This document shows, in pieces, positions 33,763 through 47,249 of a stretch of DNA of 64,000 nucleotides. The position numbers and the translations under genes were made by a program. Under the pieces are notes generated by a model. The model was not told where the DNA came from and did not search any database. It saw nothing but the letters and a program-made list of their open reading frames with translations. The DNA comes from Zerene cesonia. Lineage: Eukaryota > Arthropoda > Insecta > Lepidoptera > Pieridae. Location of the stretch: the NCBI RefSeq assembly GCF_012273895.1, contig NC_052129.1:6262001-6326000 (forward strand), given 5' to 3'. Every line of letters begins with the position of its first letter. Within the stretch, counting starts at the first letter, position 1.

Positions 33763-36700
33763 TGTAAAGAAAAAACACGTTATTTTGCGAAAATAGTGTT
33801 TTATTATAATACAAAACGTTTCATAAATGGTGTTCAATTATTTGCAATTGAAATATTATATTGCTAAAAACATTGGAATGTTTGTTAATCTCAGTAAAGT
33901 TGTCCATTTTAAGTTTTTTAATTGATTTATGGATTTATTGCTATTAGGGCAGTCATGAAACGACTGAAACGTTTGATAAAATTTTAGTAGGTGTTTATAG
34001 AGTTTTAATGGAAATAAGATATTTTTAGTCCAATCTATTCAATCTACCAAAACGATGACTTCTAAAAAACTCAGATAATAACTTCCCGATAAATACAAAT
34101 AGAAAAAAAAACATTCCGGCAAATCGCCACACAGCGCACCACCACACGCACCCAACACCTCCACACACTTGAAATACAGGTGCAGATGCGAACAGTCAAA
34201 TTTGCCGAACGAAATTCTCTCGAGTCTGCAACTTCAGTTATCGAAACCTTTTGAGCAATTACCCATCAAAATATTACCGCTGGGAATTCGCGTATAAAAT
34301 TGTAATTTCGACGAAAGGGAAATTCTTAATTTTTATTTTTCTTTGTTCATTATGAAATTCTGGATATAAAGACTTATAATATCTGATAGTTACCAGCGAT
34401 AATTATACAAGTAGCTTGTGAATGATCGAATGTAATATGTGATCGGATAGCAGCTTTACTTTACTGTTCACATTTATATATATATATGTTAATTTTATAA
34501 TTAAGAAACTTAACACGTCGAAATGATTATAAAACAATCTTCCAGTTTTATTTTCAAACAAGCAATAATGCGATATTAAAACTAATTTCCAGACCAAAAT
34601 AACGTAAATACAGTCGCCATCACAACCACATTCGCTAAAAACTTTCATATATTTCTAAAATTCAAATAAACCGCAGTTAAGGTCTGTTTAGCGCCTATTT
34701 TTATTATATCTGCCATTCAAACAATCGTATAATACGCCCATTGTGGGAACTAACATTAACATAACAAGCGATTACCTTTCAAAACAATTAACTTTATGTA
34801 TTGTTTAGTTGTGTAATCTAATTTCAATCAGTGTACATAGGTATTTATTCAATATGAATAAAGCCACCACGAATGTAAAATGTTGCAAAGACGATACCAT
34901 AGTCTATTAGCATGGTTTAAAAAACTATCAGATGAAAAGACTTGGCCTTTTAACTCTCACCTACCGTACCACACCACCTCTTTAGCAAGAGTTAAGTAAC
35001 AAATCGTAATACGTCTATTTATTTATTTATTTACGTTCAATTGTTTATAACGTTCTGATTATATAGTGACTACGCTAACAAGCAATATGCTAAGTAATAC
35101 AAAATGTAAGTCTACACGTAAACGAGTGATATCTAGGGACCAATCTATCACCTGATACAAAATTGCATTTTGACCGTCTGCTGGTAATTTTTAGCAATTT
35201 ATCTGCATCACTTTCCTATACGCAATTCACTTGGAAGTGACACGTCCGCACTCACTAAACATGAAATTGAAACCCAGTAATGCACCCTGAGCGCAATCAT
35301 TAGAGGACCCTATCGAGGACAAATAGGGAATTCATATGGGAAGATATTTCCAACGCCGCATCGATACACTATAATGGCAGCGAGATAGACGGACATCATA
35401 GGGGCATTTAAAATATACATATATTTCAATTTCATAAAGATATAAAAAGCTTTACAACCAGGTTGACCATATGAAAGATTTAGTTAAATATCTAAGCTCT
35501 GATTACGCTATATTATATGCTTATCTATGCTTTATTATAAAGCGAGTTTTTACTATTATAAACAAGATATGAATATGGCCAATGATTTAAACCAGATTGT
35601 ACACCATATATCAATAACATATCTACTACTAAAGAAATATCACCTCTTTCCATAACACCCAGTCACATAAACTAAATTAGTCAAAGTTCCAGGGAAACAT
35701 GATCTCCATAATGTATATACACTCTCATTCATAAATGTTTGATAAAAGTTTCATAAACAGCTAAGCGCAAAGGCTGCGACGCTGCGACAATGCACAGACA
35801 AACATCGACGGCATTCATTCGAACTGTACGTCTGTTTGCACCTGAGTATAAAACTTTTACAAATTCTTGCTTCTTATACGCTTAGCCGACAACAATACGT
35901 GCGCTAGGGTTGCCACAACGAACTATTTATAAAATATAATATTATCAATTTGAAAAAGTAATAACCTTTTTGTTTTCTTATCATTACATTTTTAAATTTT
36001 TAGTAAATGTGAACTCATGAACTCTACAAAATTATCCTTCCTATATCAAAAGTAATTTAAATTTGGTAACATATTATACTGAAACAGTATCTACACACAC
36101 ACAACCCTATGACAAATATTTAAATGAACATAGCAACAAGTGGTGCGATTTTCTAATAATCCAATAAATTTTATGTTTTTTGCCACCCCTCATTTGCGCA
36201 TATACACTGCAAGTTGAATACTAGTTTGAAAACATAAATAGTAGAGAATAGTAGATGACGCAATTGGAGGAAGGCATGAATACCTCGACATAATACTCAC
36301 TCCCATAAAAACACATTTGAAAAAGCGTAACTATTTGTTTTATAGCTCGAAATAACTACACGATTTTCAACTTTATTTAGCTACACGTTAAAGTTTAGTA
36401 TTTGTTATTGATTTATCTATAGATAAGATATATAAAACGAAACAATCACTCTTCATTGATTGTAAAATTAACGAAGGAATGTAGACAATGGCTGACCAAT
36501 TTAAGCAATTAACGAATTTAAATTACATCTTGAACTGATTTCTATCAGTGAGGAAGCAAGTTATTAATCAAATATTTGTTTCACCCAAAGCTTAGTTAAC
36601 ACATTGAAAAGTTTTGTCGTTTTAAAATTTATCACGAGTTTATATAAAATCAGAAAAATCTGTAAATAATTTTATTTTCGATTTGGCTTATTACTTATAT

Positions 36701-38269
36701 GTGATTGAAAACTAACATATAACCGATACTGGATTGTAATCCCATTACCCTAAATAAACTTTATTTATGACTAGGAAGCTATATAAAGAGCATAAAACGA
36801 AATCCTCTGTATCGATTTCAGATCGTTTTCCCATTGTTATCGACTACCGTAAAAACATCGTTTGGGCAGCCCTACTAGCAGCTCTATTTGTGAAACTTTG
36901 ATATTGTTGCGAAGGTTTCTTTAAGCCCTTTATTACAGCCATTGTGTGGACCAGAAGGAAGTACACCCAATTTTATATTTCACGGCTCGCTGGCCCGCCA
37001 CGGTGGGCGTTACACCCATTAATTATTATTACCACAGCTGTTATTTTTTGCTTTCAAGTATTACATCCATTTAAACTTATTAGCGAAGTAATTTTTTAAA
37101 TAATATCCAATTAATATGTAGCCCAAACATGAATATACATTGTATTTAATCGTGGCTGAGTAATCTAAAATGAGTATTAGAAATTCTGAAAATAAGCTTT
37201 TTATTGGCTGAACGTGAAAACTTTGACTGTTTCTATCCACACGAAGCCAGAAAGCATTGAACGTCATTATGAAGCCATCAAAGCGTCCCAAAATTAGATA
37301 TCCAACAAAACAATAAATTCAATATTTATCTGAACATAAAGCGCCCTAGACGCTGAGCCGCTCTCGCTCGCATTGTTCCCAAGAATATCAATACTAAACA
37401 CTCGATATTTAACAAAAGAATGAGTTGCTAGAAATTTCCTACAATTATCGCCGGCATGTTTACATTCACGACTGTATTTCCCGGAACATCGTGCATAAGA
37501 GCATCCCGGAGTATTAAATGTCCTGCTTCCATTATCTCGAGCATTCTGCAAAATACATTACAGTTTAAATATAACGCTTGAGCCTTTAACGTATTGGCGA
37601 AATTTCAGGGGCCCCGAACTTGGAGCTGCATTGAGCCCAATTGTTATTAAAACAAAAGAAATGGGGCCTACCTAAGCCAAATGCGTGTTTTATAATGGAT
37701 ATACATATTTGAAGAACATGATCCACTGCAAAAAAAAGAATCATAAAAATATACGATGTGCTTCACAAAGCATATGAAAATAATATTTGATAGTGTTGAA
37801 CACGTAATGCTACATACTTGATACGAGAGAAAAAATCTCAATGATACCTTTTATCTTGAAATTTCTGATGGTTAAAGATAAAGCTAATATACTAGCAATC
37901 ATTCTGATTCTTTGCCTAGTTATACTTCGAGCAGCATTGTTTTTAATAGGTACATATTTTTATTAATACTAATTGTATTAATAGATTTTTAGAAAATATC
38001 GCATTCTTTCATCTTAATTAATTTCTAAGCATATTAACTACGCTACATTATTTTGTATTGCTAACAGCAAAAACATCGATAGCGCATATCAATTGATAAG
38101 TTAGGTACTTATAATAATCTGTATTTTTTTATTTTCATTTGATGTTTTTTCCTCATATTGAAATTATCATTGAGTACGATAAGCTTTCATAATAACATAA
38201 TTTTCCGTTAAATAGGCAGCACGGCTAACGTACAATTTTTCTTTATATATCCATAATCTAGTGTTAGTA
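33763..38269. other. No gene recognised; probable intron
   Basis: AT-rich, within the presumed minus-strand intron downstream of the 54.7 kb exon. Includes a pyrimidine-biased CACACAGCGCACCACCACACG stretch near 34128 and the 35.8 kb GC-richer block. No further repeats recognised. Confidence 0.45.
35765..35920. promoter_or_regulatory. GC-richer block, nothing further recognised
   Basis: AAGCGCAAAGGCTGCGACGC, ACATCGACGGCATTCATTCG, then CGTGCGCTAGGGTTGCCAC. Unique-looking, noncoding and not matched to the repeats listed. Confidence 0.2.
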
Positions 38270-38545
38270 GGGCCTCTAAGCGGTTAAGTGCCTCCCTGGC
38301 CGCTCACGGGTGCCTTCGAGCGGCGCGTTCGCTCACTCGCTCACTCGCTCACTCTATAAATCACTGTGTGAGTCCGAGCGATAAATTAGATTCGCGAGCT
38401 CAAGATTACGTTCATATCGGATCGTGACGCCCAACTACGCGACTACGCGACAATATTTTTAGATTTTGACGTTCGCTTCGCTTCGCTACGTGTTATGCGA
38501 TCGGACGGATCGGAAGCCTGCGGGGATACAGGCCTAGCGGATACA
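38270..38545. promoter_or_regulatory. CpG-rich patch with TATA-like box
   Basis: CTGGCCGCTCACGGGTGCC, GAGCGGCGCGTTCGC, three GCTCACTC units, TATAAAT at 38355-38361, doubled CTACGCGA, and TTCGCTTCGCTTCGCTACG. It stands out sharply from AT-rich flanks. No coding frame. A promoter or enhancer is likely, strand unknown. Confidence 0.3.
38331..38356. repeat. GCTCACTC tandem repeat
   Basis: Three contiguous units of GCTCACTC lie just before TATAAAT in the CpG-rich patch at 38.3 kb. Confidence 0.85.
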
Positions 38546-40336
38546 TGTCTGAGACGCGGTTATGTCTGTACTTTGTTTTTATTACCTCGTTGTAATATTT
38601 GTTATTTTTTAATATGCTAATATATAATGACGGTATATATTTTGTTTTAATGTACCTACACACGGGAAAAAATAAGCACAATTTTGAAAAACGTTACAAA
38701 TAATAAAATAATGATTAAGGGAACTTATAGTAAAATCATTGCTGAATATTGAAGAAACTGATTGTAAAAAAGACTATTTAAAACTATTTGAGCTTCACTA
38801 TAATCATACTTGTAGTAAGATTAGCAATGTATCGTTATCAAAAATTAAAACTGATACAATAATTAATTATACTACCTCTTTATGACTTAATTTTATATTA
38901 ATTTATGAATGCATGTCCAGATGTTAGAACAATTTAATGCTAGTATTAATTTTATAATTATGACGACATAAATCTCATGACGTCATCGTGTCATATTACC
39001 AAGTATAACACGACTAAAGCGCGAAATTACATTGCGACTTAATTTAATATTTTCATTCAAAATGTATCGTGTAATGTGGGTGTATAGGAGATACACTTTT
39101 AGTTTTTTAAGCGATGTGTGTAAAATTTTCAGTGTTAAACATTATAGGCTTTTTTTATATTTTGAGTATAGTTAGTTGTTTTAGAGGAAGCTTATCGTCA
39201 GAGATCCAAGACTGACTATGGGATAATGGGCCACTTTAGTAAGTAGGTGTTGTAGAGGTTATTGTTCTATAATATTCAAAGTAAAAAGGGACAATGAAAT
39301 AAAATGAAATAAAATATTTTACATTAAACATACCGTTCTTATTTTTAATCAGATCTTAAATCACTAAATATCCTCGTGAAATAAAAAGGATGATCTTACT
39401 TTGCAATACATATAACTACATCGAACATAGAAATTTACTATTTATTTTCTATAAATTGAACGATTAAAATGGTGAGCACTAGCTCTCGGCCGAGGCGCGG
39501 TTCGCTACAACCATTGTGACTAGACGTTTATTTTAGCTCTGAAATGTGTAATGAGTCAGCTTTTCATTAACAAGTACAGAATTTTATATCACCAGCTAGC
39601 TGCCGCCCGCGGCGTCACTCGCCATTTCCATACAAACTCGTCCCAATGCGCCGAATAAACTGTACAAACTTCAAGTATTAGGATCTAGTTTTGCCAACTA
39701 GTCTGGAACCTAGACCAGATAATGGATGTTACATGTGACTCTTTTATTTTAAATGTTATGAGAGGGTATTATGTGCATCTTTACTTTTAATGAGCGAATG
39801 CATCAACCTTTTGCGATGTGAATAAATATTCCTTTATATTCTAAGACTTATTCAAAAGGAAATATTTTATATTAAGTAGAATTTTCTAGTATATTCCAAG
39901 ATCGTTTAGGTAGGTAGTTAGCTACTCATTTCAGTCCGTAGTTTTAATGTAATGGCATATCAATAAACACTATGTTGCTGCGGCCCATTTATCGGCACAG
40001 TAAGTTACGTCTAAATTGCTAAACCAGTTTTTGATGGTTTAACAAAAAACATACAAACCATTTTTCACATTTTCTGTATAGGTTCTGTTAGCTTAACAGT
40101 CAGTTAAATTGACAAAAAACGGACACACTCGCAAAGAAGTGTTAGTTAGGTTATCTACAAGTGTAAAGGGCGGTTAAATATTACATAATCTATTTACAGA
40201 AGACCTTTATCTATCTTCGTTCTTCATTAAATCTCATACCTCCAAAACACCTCTCCAAGTCCATACCGAAAAGGCACTGAGTGTATATTTATAAAAACAT
40301 TTTTTCCAATTGTCATTCATGCTACGCCATTACCGT
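38546..40336. other. No gene recognised
   Basis: AT-rich except the Helitron fragment at 39594 and a CTCGGCCGAGGCGCGGTTCGC patch at 39484. Confidence 0.45.
39594..39700 (-). mobile_element. Helitron-like 3' fragment
   Basis: CTAGCTGCCGCCCGCGGCGTC, ACTCGCCATTTCCATACAAA and CCCAATGCGCCG: the 3' hairpin end in reverse plus adjoining body. Confidence 0.5.
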
Positions 40337-40364
40337 GGGGGGGAGGGAGGAAGGGGAGGGGGGG
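40337..40364 (+). other. G-quadruplex-type tract (plus strand)
   Basis: G7-A-G3-A-GG-AA-G4-A-G7: four runs of three or more G with loops of 1-5 nt. It is template-strand for the minus-strand gene if that gene spans it. Confidence 0.85.
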
Positions 40365-41022
40365 TCTCCATTAGAGATAACCGCTCCACTATTTATCTTG
40401 CTGACTAACTTTGGAGTACTTTTGCGGTTTAATACTTTAAAATACAAGGTTCTTTTGTATCGCGCTGTTGTTATCAACAGGAAAGATTAAAGTTTTCAAA
40501 ACTGTTTGCTTTTTGTGAGGTATCGTTGTAGAAATGATTGTCGCGCTCAAACTGTACGCTACATGAAGAGAAAGTGGTGATACAATGTTATAAACATTTG
40601 TGTGAGCTCTATTTTAAATGAAACGTTGCATTGCGTGTAATTCCTATACCTGCTTTCTGTTTCAAATTGCTGATTCTTCTTCACGCCTAAGCAACTAAAC
40701 CGGAAACTTCACTCACACATAGACACAATTCAAAACATACACAACACGATAATAATTCAGATTTTTTTTTTCAGATGCTATTTACACGTTGTTTCTATAA
40801 TCAATAAAATCCACGAGTCACGTGCAGGTATTAAATAAACATATAATTATACTTATTGTACCTAAGCAAAATAATTAAGTATTTTCCACAAAAAGGTCAC
40901 CCATAATCCTGGAGAGAGATGTACCACTCCAGAAGCTAAAATGGGACCAAATGTAAATTCCCTATCAAACACAAAAAAAAACGCTAATCGTATGAGAAAT
41001 TTTGAAAGAATAGAAAAAATTT

Positions 41023-41097
41023 GATCACGAGGCAGGATTCGAACCTGCGTTTCTTGCCTAACCGTAGCAACGCTTAGCCTCTCGGCCACTTGTGATC
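41023..41097 (-). other. tRNA-like head inside SINE (Ser/Leu-type), not a tRNA gene
   Basis: On the minus strand the segment folds as a tRNA: TCACAAG pairs with CTCGTGA (one mismatch, perfect in the 48 kb copy), D-arm GCC..GGC-type, a 5-bp anticodon stem TTGCT/GGCAA around ACGGTTA, and T-arm GCAGGTTCGAATCCTGC. The D-arm matches the Ser/Leu type, but the long variable arm and U33 are missing. It is therefore a SINE promoter and not a working tRNA. Confidence 0.75.
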
Positions 41098-41144
41098 CCG
41101 CACATGAAACCGAAAGAGTAGAAGAAATTTGATTACTGTGGCGG

Positions 41145-41193
41145 GATCACAGGTGGCCGAGAGGGCCGCAGGTTCGAATCCTGCCTCGTGATC
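41145..41193 (+). other. Sense tRNA-like segment lacking the anticodon arm
   Basis: GATCACAGGTGGCCGAGAGG runs straight into GCCGCAGGTTCGAATCCTGC and CTCGTGATC. The acceptor-like ends and both polymerase III boxes are kept, but about 26 nt carrying the anticodon arm are deleted. It faces the antisense copy 48 bp away. Confidence 0.7.
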
Positions 41194-41261
41194 AAAATTT
41201 TTATATTCTTTCAAAATTTCTCATTTATAAAGCATTTCAATGCTATAAAACTAAAAATTAA

Positions 41262-43553
41262 ACGATAATCGTAGTTACCAGTTAGAGTAACAAAAAACCA
41301 AAAACAATACGCAATCAAATTGAGAACCTTTCATTTTTGCAAACGTCGATTAAAAAAACAAAAATATCCAGGCGAATATCGGATATATTATGATCTTCGT
41401 TTATTTAAATTTCCGAAAAGTACTAAAATCAACTCAGTATTGTAGAGGCGTTCCTATTTGCGATAGTCGTATTCATCGTGTGATACTTTCATATCCCACG
41501 CGTCATAACCAATGAATGAATTAACTTTATTCATATTTGGTCTATTTGGAAGTAAATTGTGTTTCATTTATCTATATTTATTATATAACAGGCAACAAAT
41601 TTATGCATAAAAAATATGTTATCAACAAAACAACAATTGGGTAAAAGAAAACTAAAAACTAATTCCATTAACATTAAAAACGGGAAATAAATCAAGTCAT
41701 AAATCCGCCAAACAAGCAGGGAAATATCCAAACGTTTTATTTGCGATCATTAGCGCAACACTTGAACGGAACTTCGAGATTTGAAGATTTCGCGCTAACT
41801 TTAACCATTCTCAGCTGAAATTTTCGAAACTTCGGCATCCGATGACACCCGTAATTGAACTGCGATATACGCACCTAGCGTACATACATACATACATACG
41901 GACTTTCCACGCCGCTGCTTTATTGTTATAGCCTAAGTTTGAATCCGTATGAATGGATTAAATCGATTAATGTTTGTGCGAGCTTATCTAACGCAGTTGT
42001 GCTGTGAACCCAGTGGAGCGATCAAGCAATATTGTAGGTATACTCAATTCCTATATACACAAACACACATACAAACATATAGGTATTGGGTATACCTATA
42101 CCTACATTGAATTACTAAATGTACATACCTATATACATATATATTACTATAGGATATACATGATATGAAATGATAGACTTGCGTGTTTTATTTATGAATC
42201 TGCATCTTTATAAACGTAACAACGTAACGTTTGTAACAAGCCTATTTGGCTCCAGAATACCTATTTCTGTAGAAAATTTCAACAAATCCGAGCATTTGCT
42301 TTCGCGTGAAAGAGAAACACACAAAATACACCGATTCATTCATCCTAACAAACTTTCATGTTTATAATATTATTAAGATACGGAGCACCTACATGTTTTT
42401 GTAAAATACAATCCTTTCTACATAAAAACCCTGTGGAGGGACAAACCACTTCATATTCTATAATACTTATAATCACGCCTTTTGGTCAAAAAAGGATTTG
42501 GAGTTATTGAGAAACAAACCCGAAAAATCAGTCGAATTGAGGGCCTCGTAATTTTTGGAAACGTCGGTTAAAATTGAGGCAAACAAAGCAGTTTTATCAA
42601 GTACAGTGAGCCTTATAATAAAGCAAATAATGACCGCATCGCTGCGTAAACACTAACGATAAACGTCTGTCCGTCTGTTTGTCAAACATGCATCGATTGC
42701 TGATACGCTTCCACGAAGCGAGGAAAAATAAACATAGCTGTGTGTGCAAGCGGCGATTTTTTCGATATTTCATAGAACTTCGGTTAACATTCGAGTCATT
42801 TCGTGACTCATATTGAACTAAAACTTTACGCCACTTTCTCGCAATTGACATTGTTAAAACAACGCGTCATAGTTGCGGTCTGGTTACCGTGAATAACACA
42901 AAAAATTGTGGCATACAAATAATTATAATATAAACAATGATGGTGGTGAATGTTATGACGATTCAAAAATGCTAGAAGCCTAACTGAATAATTAATTTTT
43001 TGAGTTGAATGTGTTATCTGCTGGTTTATGATTAAAGTGGCCGAATTTAGCTTTATTTTATGATCAACTAGCTTGAATTATCAATTATAATCACTTACAT
43101 GTAATATTAATTTCCAATTAATAGTAAATTGTGAGAAAAATTAGAAATTATCATTATATTTATTTAACATTATTGTCAGTAACACTGAAAATAATATGAT
43201 ATGAAATAAAAATTAATCAATCATGCATCATCTCCAAATAAGACAGCGCCCACACATCACTGTGACATTCCGATTTCATTCACATCGCGCCGCTTGTAAA
43301 TGTTTCATCACCAGCCCAGCTGAATGATGATATACAATTCCATTGTGATATAGATACATCACATTTCGGTCCGATCGGATGCAAGCGCTTGCAAATTTGA
43401 TTACACTTTCAGCGAATGATGGACAGACGGAAGTTAAACGAAAACTCGCTGCAAATTTAACTAATAAATAGCTAACTGTAGTTTGGATGAGTTGAATAAT
43501 TATTTAAATCAAATGTCAGAGAACTGGATATCTGTACTGTGAATTTTATATAA
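41262..43553. other. No gene recognised
   Basis: Contains the TACA microsatellite and short chance frames on both strands. Nothing else supported. Confidence 0.45.
41880..41899. repeat. (TACA)n microsatellite
   Basis: Five TACA units, possibly the tract left by a decayed Helitron-like element, since such elements carry CATACATA runs. Confidence 0.8.
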
Positions 43554-43789
43554 CAGTAGCTGCGCCCCGCGGTTTCACCCGCGTCTGTACCCCGTATGAA
43601 TATCGGAATAAGAAGTTGTCTATGTGTTATTCCCGTTGTCCAACTTTCTACCAAATTTCATGCAATGCAAACGGTTCAGTTTTTGCGTGAAGCCGTAACA
43701 AACATACATACACATACACATACAAATACACATCTATATCTACATAATTATACATCCTCACAAACATTCGTATTTATAATATTAGTAGG
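43554..43789 (-). mobile_element. Full-length Lep1-type Helitron-like element
   Basis: In reverse it runs AGTAGCTGCGCCCCGCGG, TTTCACCCGCGTCTG, GTATGAATATCGGAATAAG, ACCAAATTTCATGCAATGC, ACGGTTCAGTTTTTGCGTG, a CATACACATACA tract and ATAATATTAGTAGG. Both termini and all internal blocks are present. Noncoding; open frames across it are incidental. Confidence 0.8.
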
Positions 43790-44003
43790 TGTAGTTGGAT
43801 AGGATACGAAGCATACGATGGTAAACAAATGTTTCATTTGACAGTTGACATATAGTATGTTAAAAATATATTAACACTCTTTACTTTGTAGTGTATTTGA
43901 GCAAACCTTAACTATTTAAATGCATTATACATATCTACTATTATCTGCTAACTCGTAAAACAATTTCAGTTCAATTCAATTTTAAGTTACAGTAAGTTTA
44001 CAT

Positions 44004-44095
44004 CATTGAAATGCTTTATAAATGAGAAATTTTTAAATAGAACCCGTGATCCCGCCACAGCAATGGCATTTTTTCTAAATTTCTCAAAATCAGCT
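44004..44095 (-). mobile_element. SINE relic, reverse orientation
   Basis: TTGAAATGCTTTATAAATGAG, AAATTTTTAAATAG and CCGTGATCCCGCCACAGCAA are the reverse complement of the SINE tail and head junction seen at 41 and 48 kb. Most of the tRNA-like part is lost. Confidence 0.55.
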
Positions 44096-45180
44096 CATGT
44101 CAGTTTGTCGTATCTAGTTATGGACAATGAAATCAATAAAAAAATAAACAATCCCTCCTTATGTGTACAAGTATAAAATATCAAATCATTCACCAGTCAC
44201 CACAAAAAACGAAAACGTAACATGAACGTAACGCTGTAAGCTAGAAAGGCCATACATACGCAAAGACAGACATACAAAACGTTTCGGTTCCGTCTGGCGT
44301 CCACAATGCGTCGAGGGCTCGCAGTCACTTCCAGCTTGAAAATAGTTAAATACTTAACGAGGCTCCCTTGGGGTGTGTTCCATGTTAGAGGAAACTACTC
44401 TCTTACATGCTTCGACTTTTTACAATATAAAGAAAATACGACTTAAAACGCAACAAACGTTTGTTGACAAAAATATTATGAAATTAATGAATCGGTTAAA
44501 ACCTGTATATATATACAAATTATCATAAAGACAATGTATTAACATTTTTTTATTTTGGTAATAAATGAGTAAACTATATGCATACAAATATTATCCACCT
44601 AAATTCAACAAAAAATGCCATATTGTACCCAATAAATACATTTAAAACACTCAAGTTTACATCTTACCCCACACATGCATCAAGGAGGGGCGGCGGCACT
44701 GAAAGATTAATACCTACATAGATACATATTGTTTCGTTTGACGACTTTTGTGTTTCCTACTGTACATTAGTGACATGAGCCGCTAACAATGTCCTATGAG
44801 TGTCCCGTAGTGGGGCATGGGGCATTTACAGTACCTAGATGTTGGTTACATGATTGTGTTTACACCAATATAGATATAGATTAAAGTTTGAAATGTTGTT
44901 TGTTTAGATTTATATTATTATATGTATATATTTATATTCAGATTTAAATTATTACTACATACAGAATAACAAATAGTCTATTATAATTTATAAATATAGA
45001 TTCAATTCAATCACCGCCTTAGGGAGTGTTTAAAGTTTCATAAATTATCTCTTTATAACCACAGCCGAAATAACTATACTGAAAATAATTCTGACCAAAA
45101 AAAAGATGTGTTTGCGATTCACACACGATAGAAGTGAAACTTCAGTAAATCGACAAAAGAATGAGATGAATATATATAAA

Positions 45181-45366
45181 ACTAGCTGCGCCCCGCGGTT
45201 TCACCCGCGTAAGTCCGTATCCCGTAGGAATATCGGGATAAAAAATAGATGTTGGCCGATTCTCAGACCTACCCAATATGCTTACCAAATTTCAGAGGAA
45301 TCGGTCAAGCCGTTTCGGAGGAGTATGGCAACGAAAACTGTGACACGAGAATTTTATATATATAGA
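45181..45366 (-). mobile_element. Lep1-type element, TATATAGATA-ended subtype
   Basis: ACTAGCTGCGCCCCGCGGTTT, CACCCGCGTAAGTCCGTATC, TCGGGATAAAAAATAGATG, TACCAAATTTCAGAGGAATC, GGTCAAGCCGTTTCGGAGGA, ending ATTTTATATATATAGATA. Very well preserved, so probably the youngest copy here. The 147-codon frame at 45106 that crosses it is incidental. Confidence 0.8.
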
Positions 45367-45780
45367 TATAAAATAGTACGTATATTTCTGTCTCATTCTT
45401 TGCCGGCTTCATTCTACACATTTTTGTATTTCTGTCTTTACCTGTCGTTTTTCCGTTGCATCAGGTTTGAAATCACAACGATTCTAAAGAAGTTTCACTT
45501 CAAAAACTCAAGAATGTACCATTACATTTTTCATGCATTTTTAACATGAATCATTAGCCCATATATGCTCCCACTACTGCGACACAGGTCTCAAATTAGG
45601 GTTCACGCCATAATTGAACTCTTAATTCATGGACATGCCGGTTTCGTTACGATGTTTCAATATGCAGTGTCGTAAAAACCATAAACACGCTAAGTTTTAG
45701 AAATATATATCATACACATATATTCAAAAACCATTACTCTCTCTCTGGCAAATTGGGCAATGAAATGATAACGGTGTATC

Positions 45781-45865
45781 CATCCGAAGGCTCGATGGTA
45801 CATGAGTAATGCGGTCAGGCCGCGGTGCTGCGGTTCGAATCCATTGTCCGTCGCTATTATGATTT
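45781..45865 (+). repeat. Possible tRNA-derived SINE head
   Basis: GATGGTACATGAGTAATGCGG and CTGCGGTTCGAATCCATTG give weak A-box and strong B-box sequences. No acceptor pairing is visible. A B-box also occurs in reverse near 5948-5965 (GAGACTCGAACCCACACC) and 51238-51253. Confidence 0.3.
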
Positions 45866-46659
45866 ATGAACGGGTATAATAGATCTCTGTGGTCACACAG
45901 ATATCGGATTTAAATTAATTTTTCAACAATTTAACGAACTTCAATTTCTATGGAACTTAGATATCCTTAAAAAGGTGGAATAATAGCTGTATTATACATA
46001 AACCATACACTTTCCACCTCTTTCGAGTTATTGTGCGAAGGATGAAATTTGGCACGCTGATAGTTATATAAAGAGGAAATCAAAATGCTTGAAAAATTAC
46101 ATAAAAACACATTAAATCCATTAAAATCATACCCCTACTATACTACCGGGCATTTGCAACACCACCATACATACCCACTGTTTTGTTAATGGCTATGAAC
46201 GATCATTGATTCGACCACTGGGCGACAATTAGTATCTTAATTTGGGGGACCTGCGTGAATATTGCATATTTATGATAATTGTAATTGTTTCTACATGTTA
46301 TCTTTACTACCTACTCGAAGATGATTTCAAGAGGCAAATGTAAAACGTACTTTAATATAATTTGGGAAAAAAACTGCAATTCAGTTTTTTCATAGTTGGA
46401 TATGAAATAAAGAAACGGCTTATTTACTTTATTGCAAATTGAGATATCCATCTTTGCTATAGATATTATGAAGGTCCACCTTCGTAACAAATTTCATTTC
46501 TATGTTCAAGTAGGTAGTATAATGAGACTAGAAACGTTCCTAAATTGCAAAAGCATTTCAATACTTTTATATAGTAAGCACAAAACGATTCCAACTTCAT
46601 CCGAAATATAGAATGGCTCATTAGGTACCTACATGCATACTTCCGACTCTACTACTCAC

Positions 46660-46850
46660 TACTCAACGATCGATTTAAATCTCAAAGCGCTTTCAATAAA
46701 CACGAAAGGGCTTGAAATGTTCTCTATTCGGAGTTCGATCAAACTTGCTGAAAGCTAAAGCGATGGAATCGCTTCATTGGGCAATCATCTTCAGCAAAGA
46801 CTGAATAAACTAAAGGATACCTGAAAATCCTAGCATTCGGCTAACCGATA
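46660..46850. promoter_or_regulatory. Candidate regulatory block with AAAGCGCTTT palindrome
   Basis: AAAGCGCTTT at 46684-46693 is a palindromic form of the recurring motif, followed by CAATAAAC. Further on, AAGCGAT-GGA-ATCGCTT (about 46760-46776) forms a short hairpin, then CATTGGGCAATCATC. No coding frame. Function inferred only. Confidence 0.25.
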
Positions 46851-47249
46851 CTTGCAAAATGATTCTCAGAGAGCTTATATGTTTTCTATAATAATCTTCA
46901 TTATAGAATAATATTTATAGTTACACGAAAAAACACAGTGATAATACTGATCAAAATTTGAAATCATAAAAAACGAAGAGAAGAAAATATCCCGAAAGCA
47001 CATTATACAACGCTACGTAATATAATCTAAACTACCAAATTTCCCCACCGATCTCACAATAAACAATTTGGCACACAATAAAACTATTTACGCACAAATT
47101 TGTCACCCCTTCTGTTTGGCCGATGCACCCTTTGTCTGTATAATTACGTCGCTATTCATTGAGGAGCCGACCGTCGACGGAGACAGACGTGTGACTCTGT
47201 TTAATCTATATTGTATTGTTCGATGGTAAGAAATTAAGCCGCTGAATTG

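Larger units (their letters stand above)
40993..41261 (+). mobile_element. Inverted-dimer tRNA SINE with 12-bp target duplication
   Basis: The 5' half is an antisense unit: GAGAAATTTTGAAAGAATAG, then an antisense tRNA-like segment (41023..41097). The 3' half is a sense unit: a tRNA-like segment lacking its anticodon arm (41145..41193), ATATTCTTTCAAAATTTCTC, and the tail TAAAGCATTTCAATGC..CTAAAAATTAAA. Flanks are ACGCTAATCGTA (40981-40992) and ACGATAATCGTA (41262-41273), a near-perfect 12-bp duplication. Both tRNA-like parts keep A-box (TGGCCGAGAGG) and B-box (GGTTCGAATCC) promoter sequences. Confidence 0.85.

Noticed and set aside
40862..41089. 75-codon frame beginning MAERLSVATVRQETQV
   Set aside because: It is a readthrough of the antisense tRNA-like head of the SINE, not a gene.
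41023..41097. tRNA gene
   Set aside because: It folds like a tRNA but lacks U33 and a long variable arm, is repeated with the same flanks at 48 kb, and sits inside a SINE with target duplications.
45106..45549. 147-codon plus-strand frame
   Set aside because: It runs across a Helitron-like element in antisense and has no start context, splice or codon-use support.
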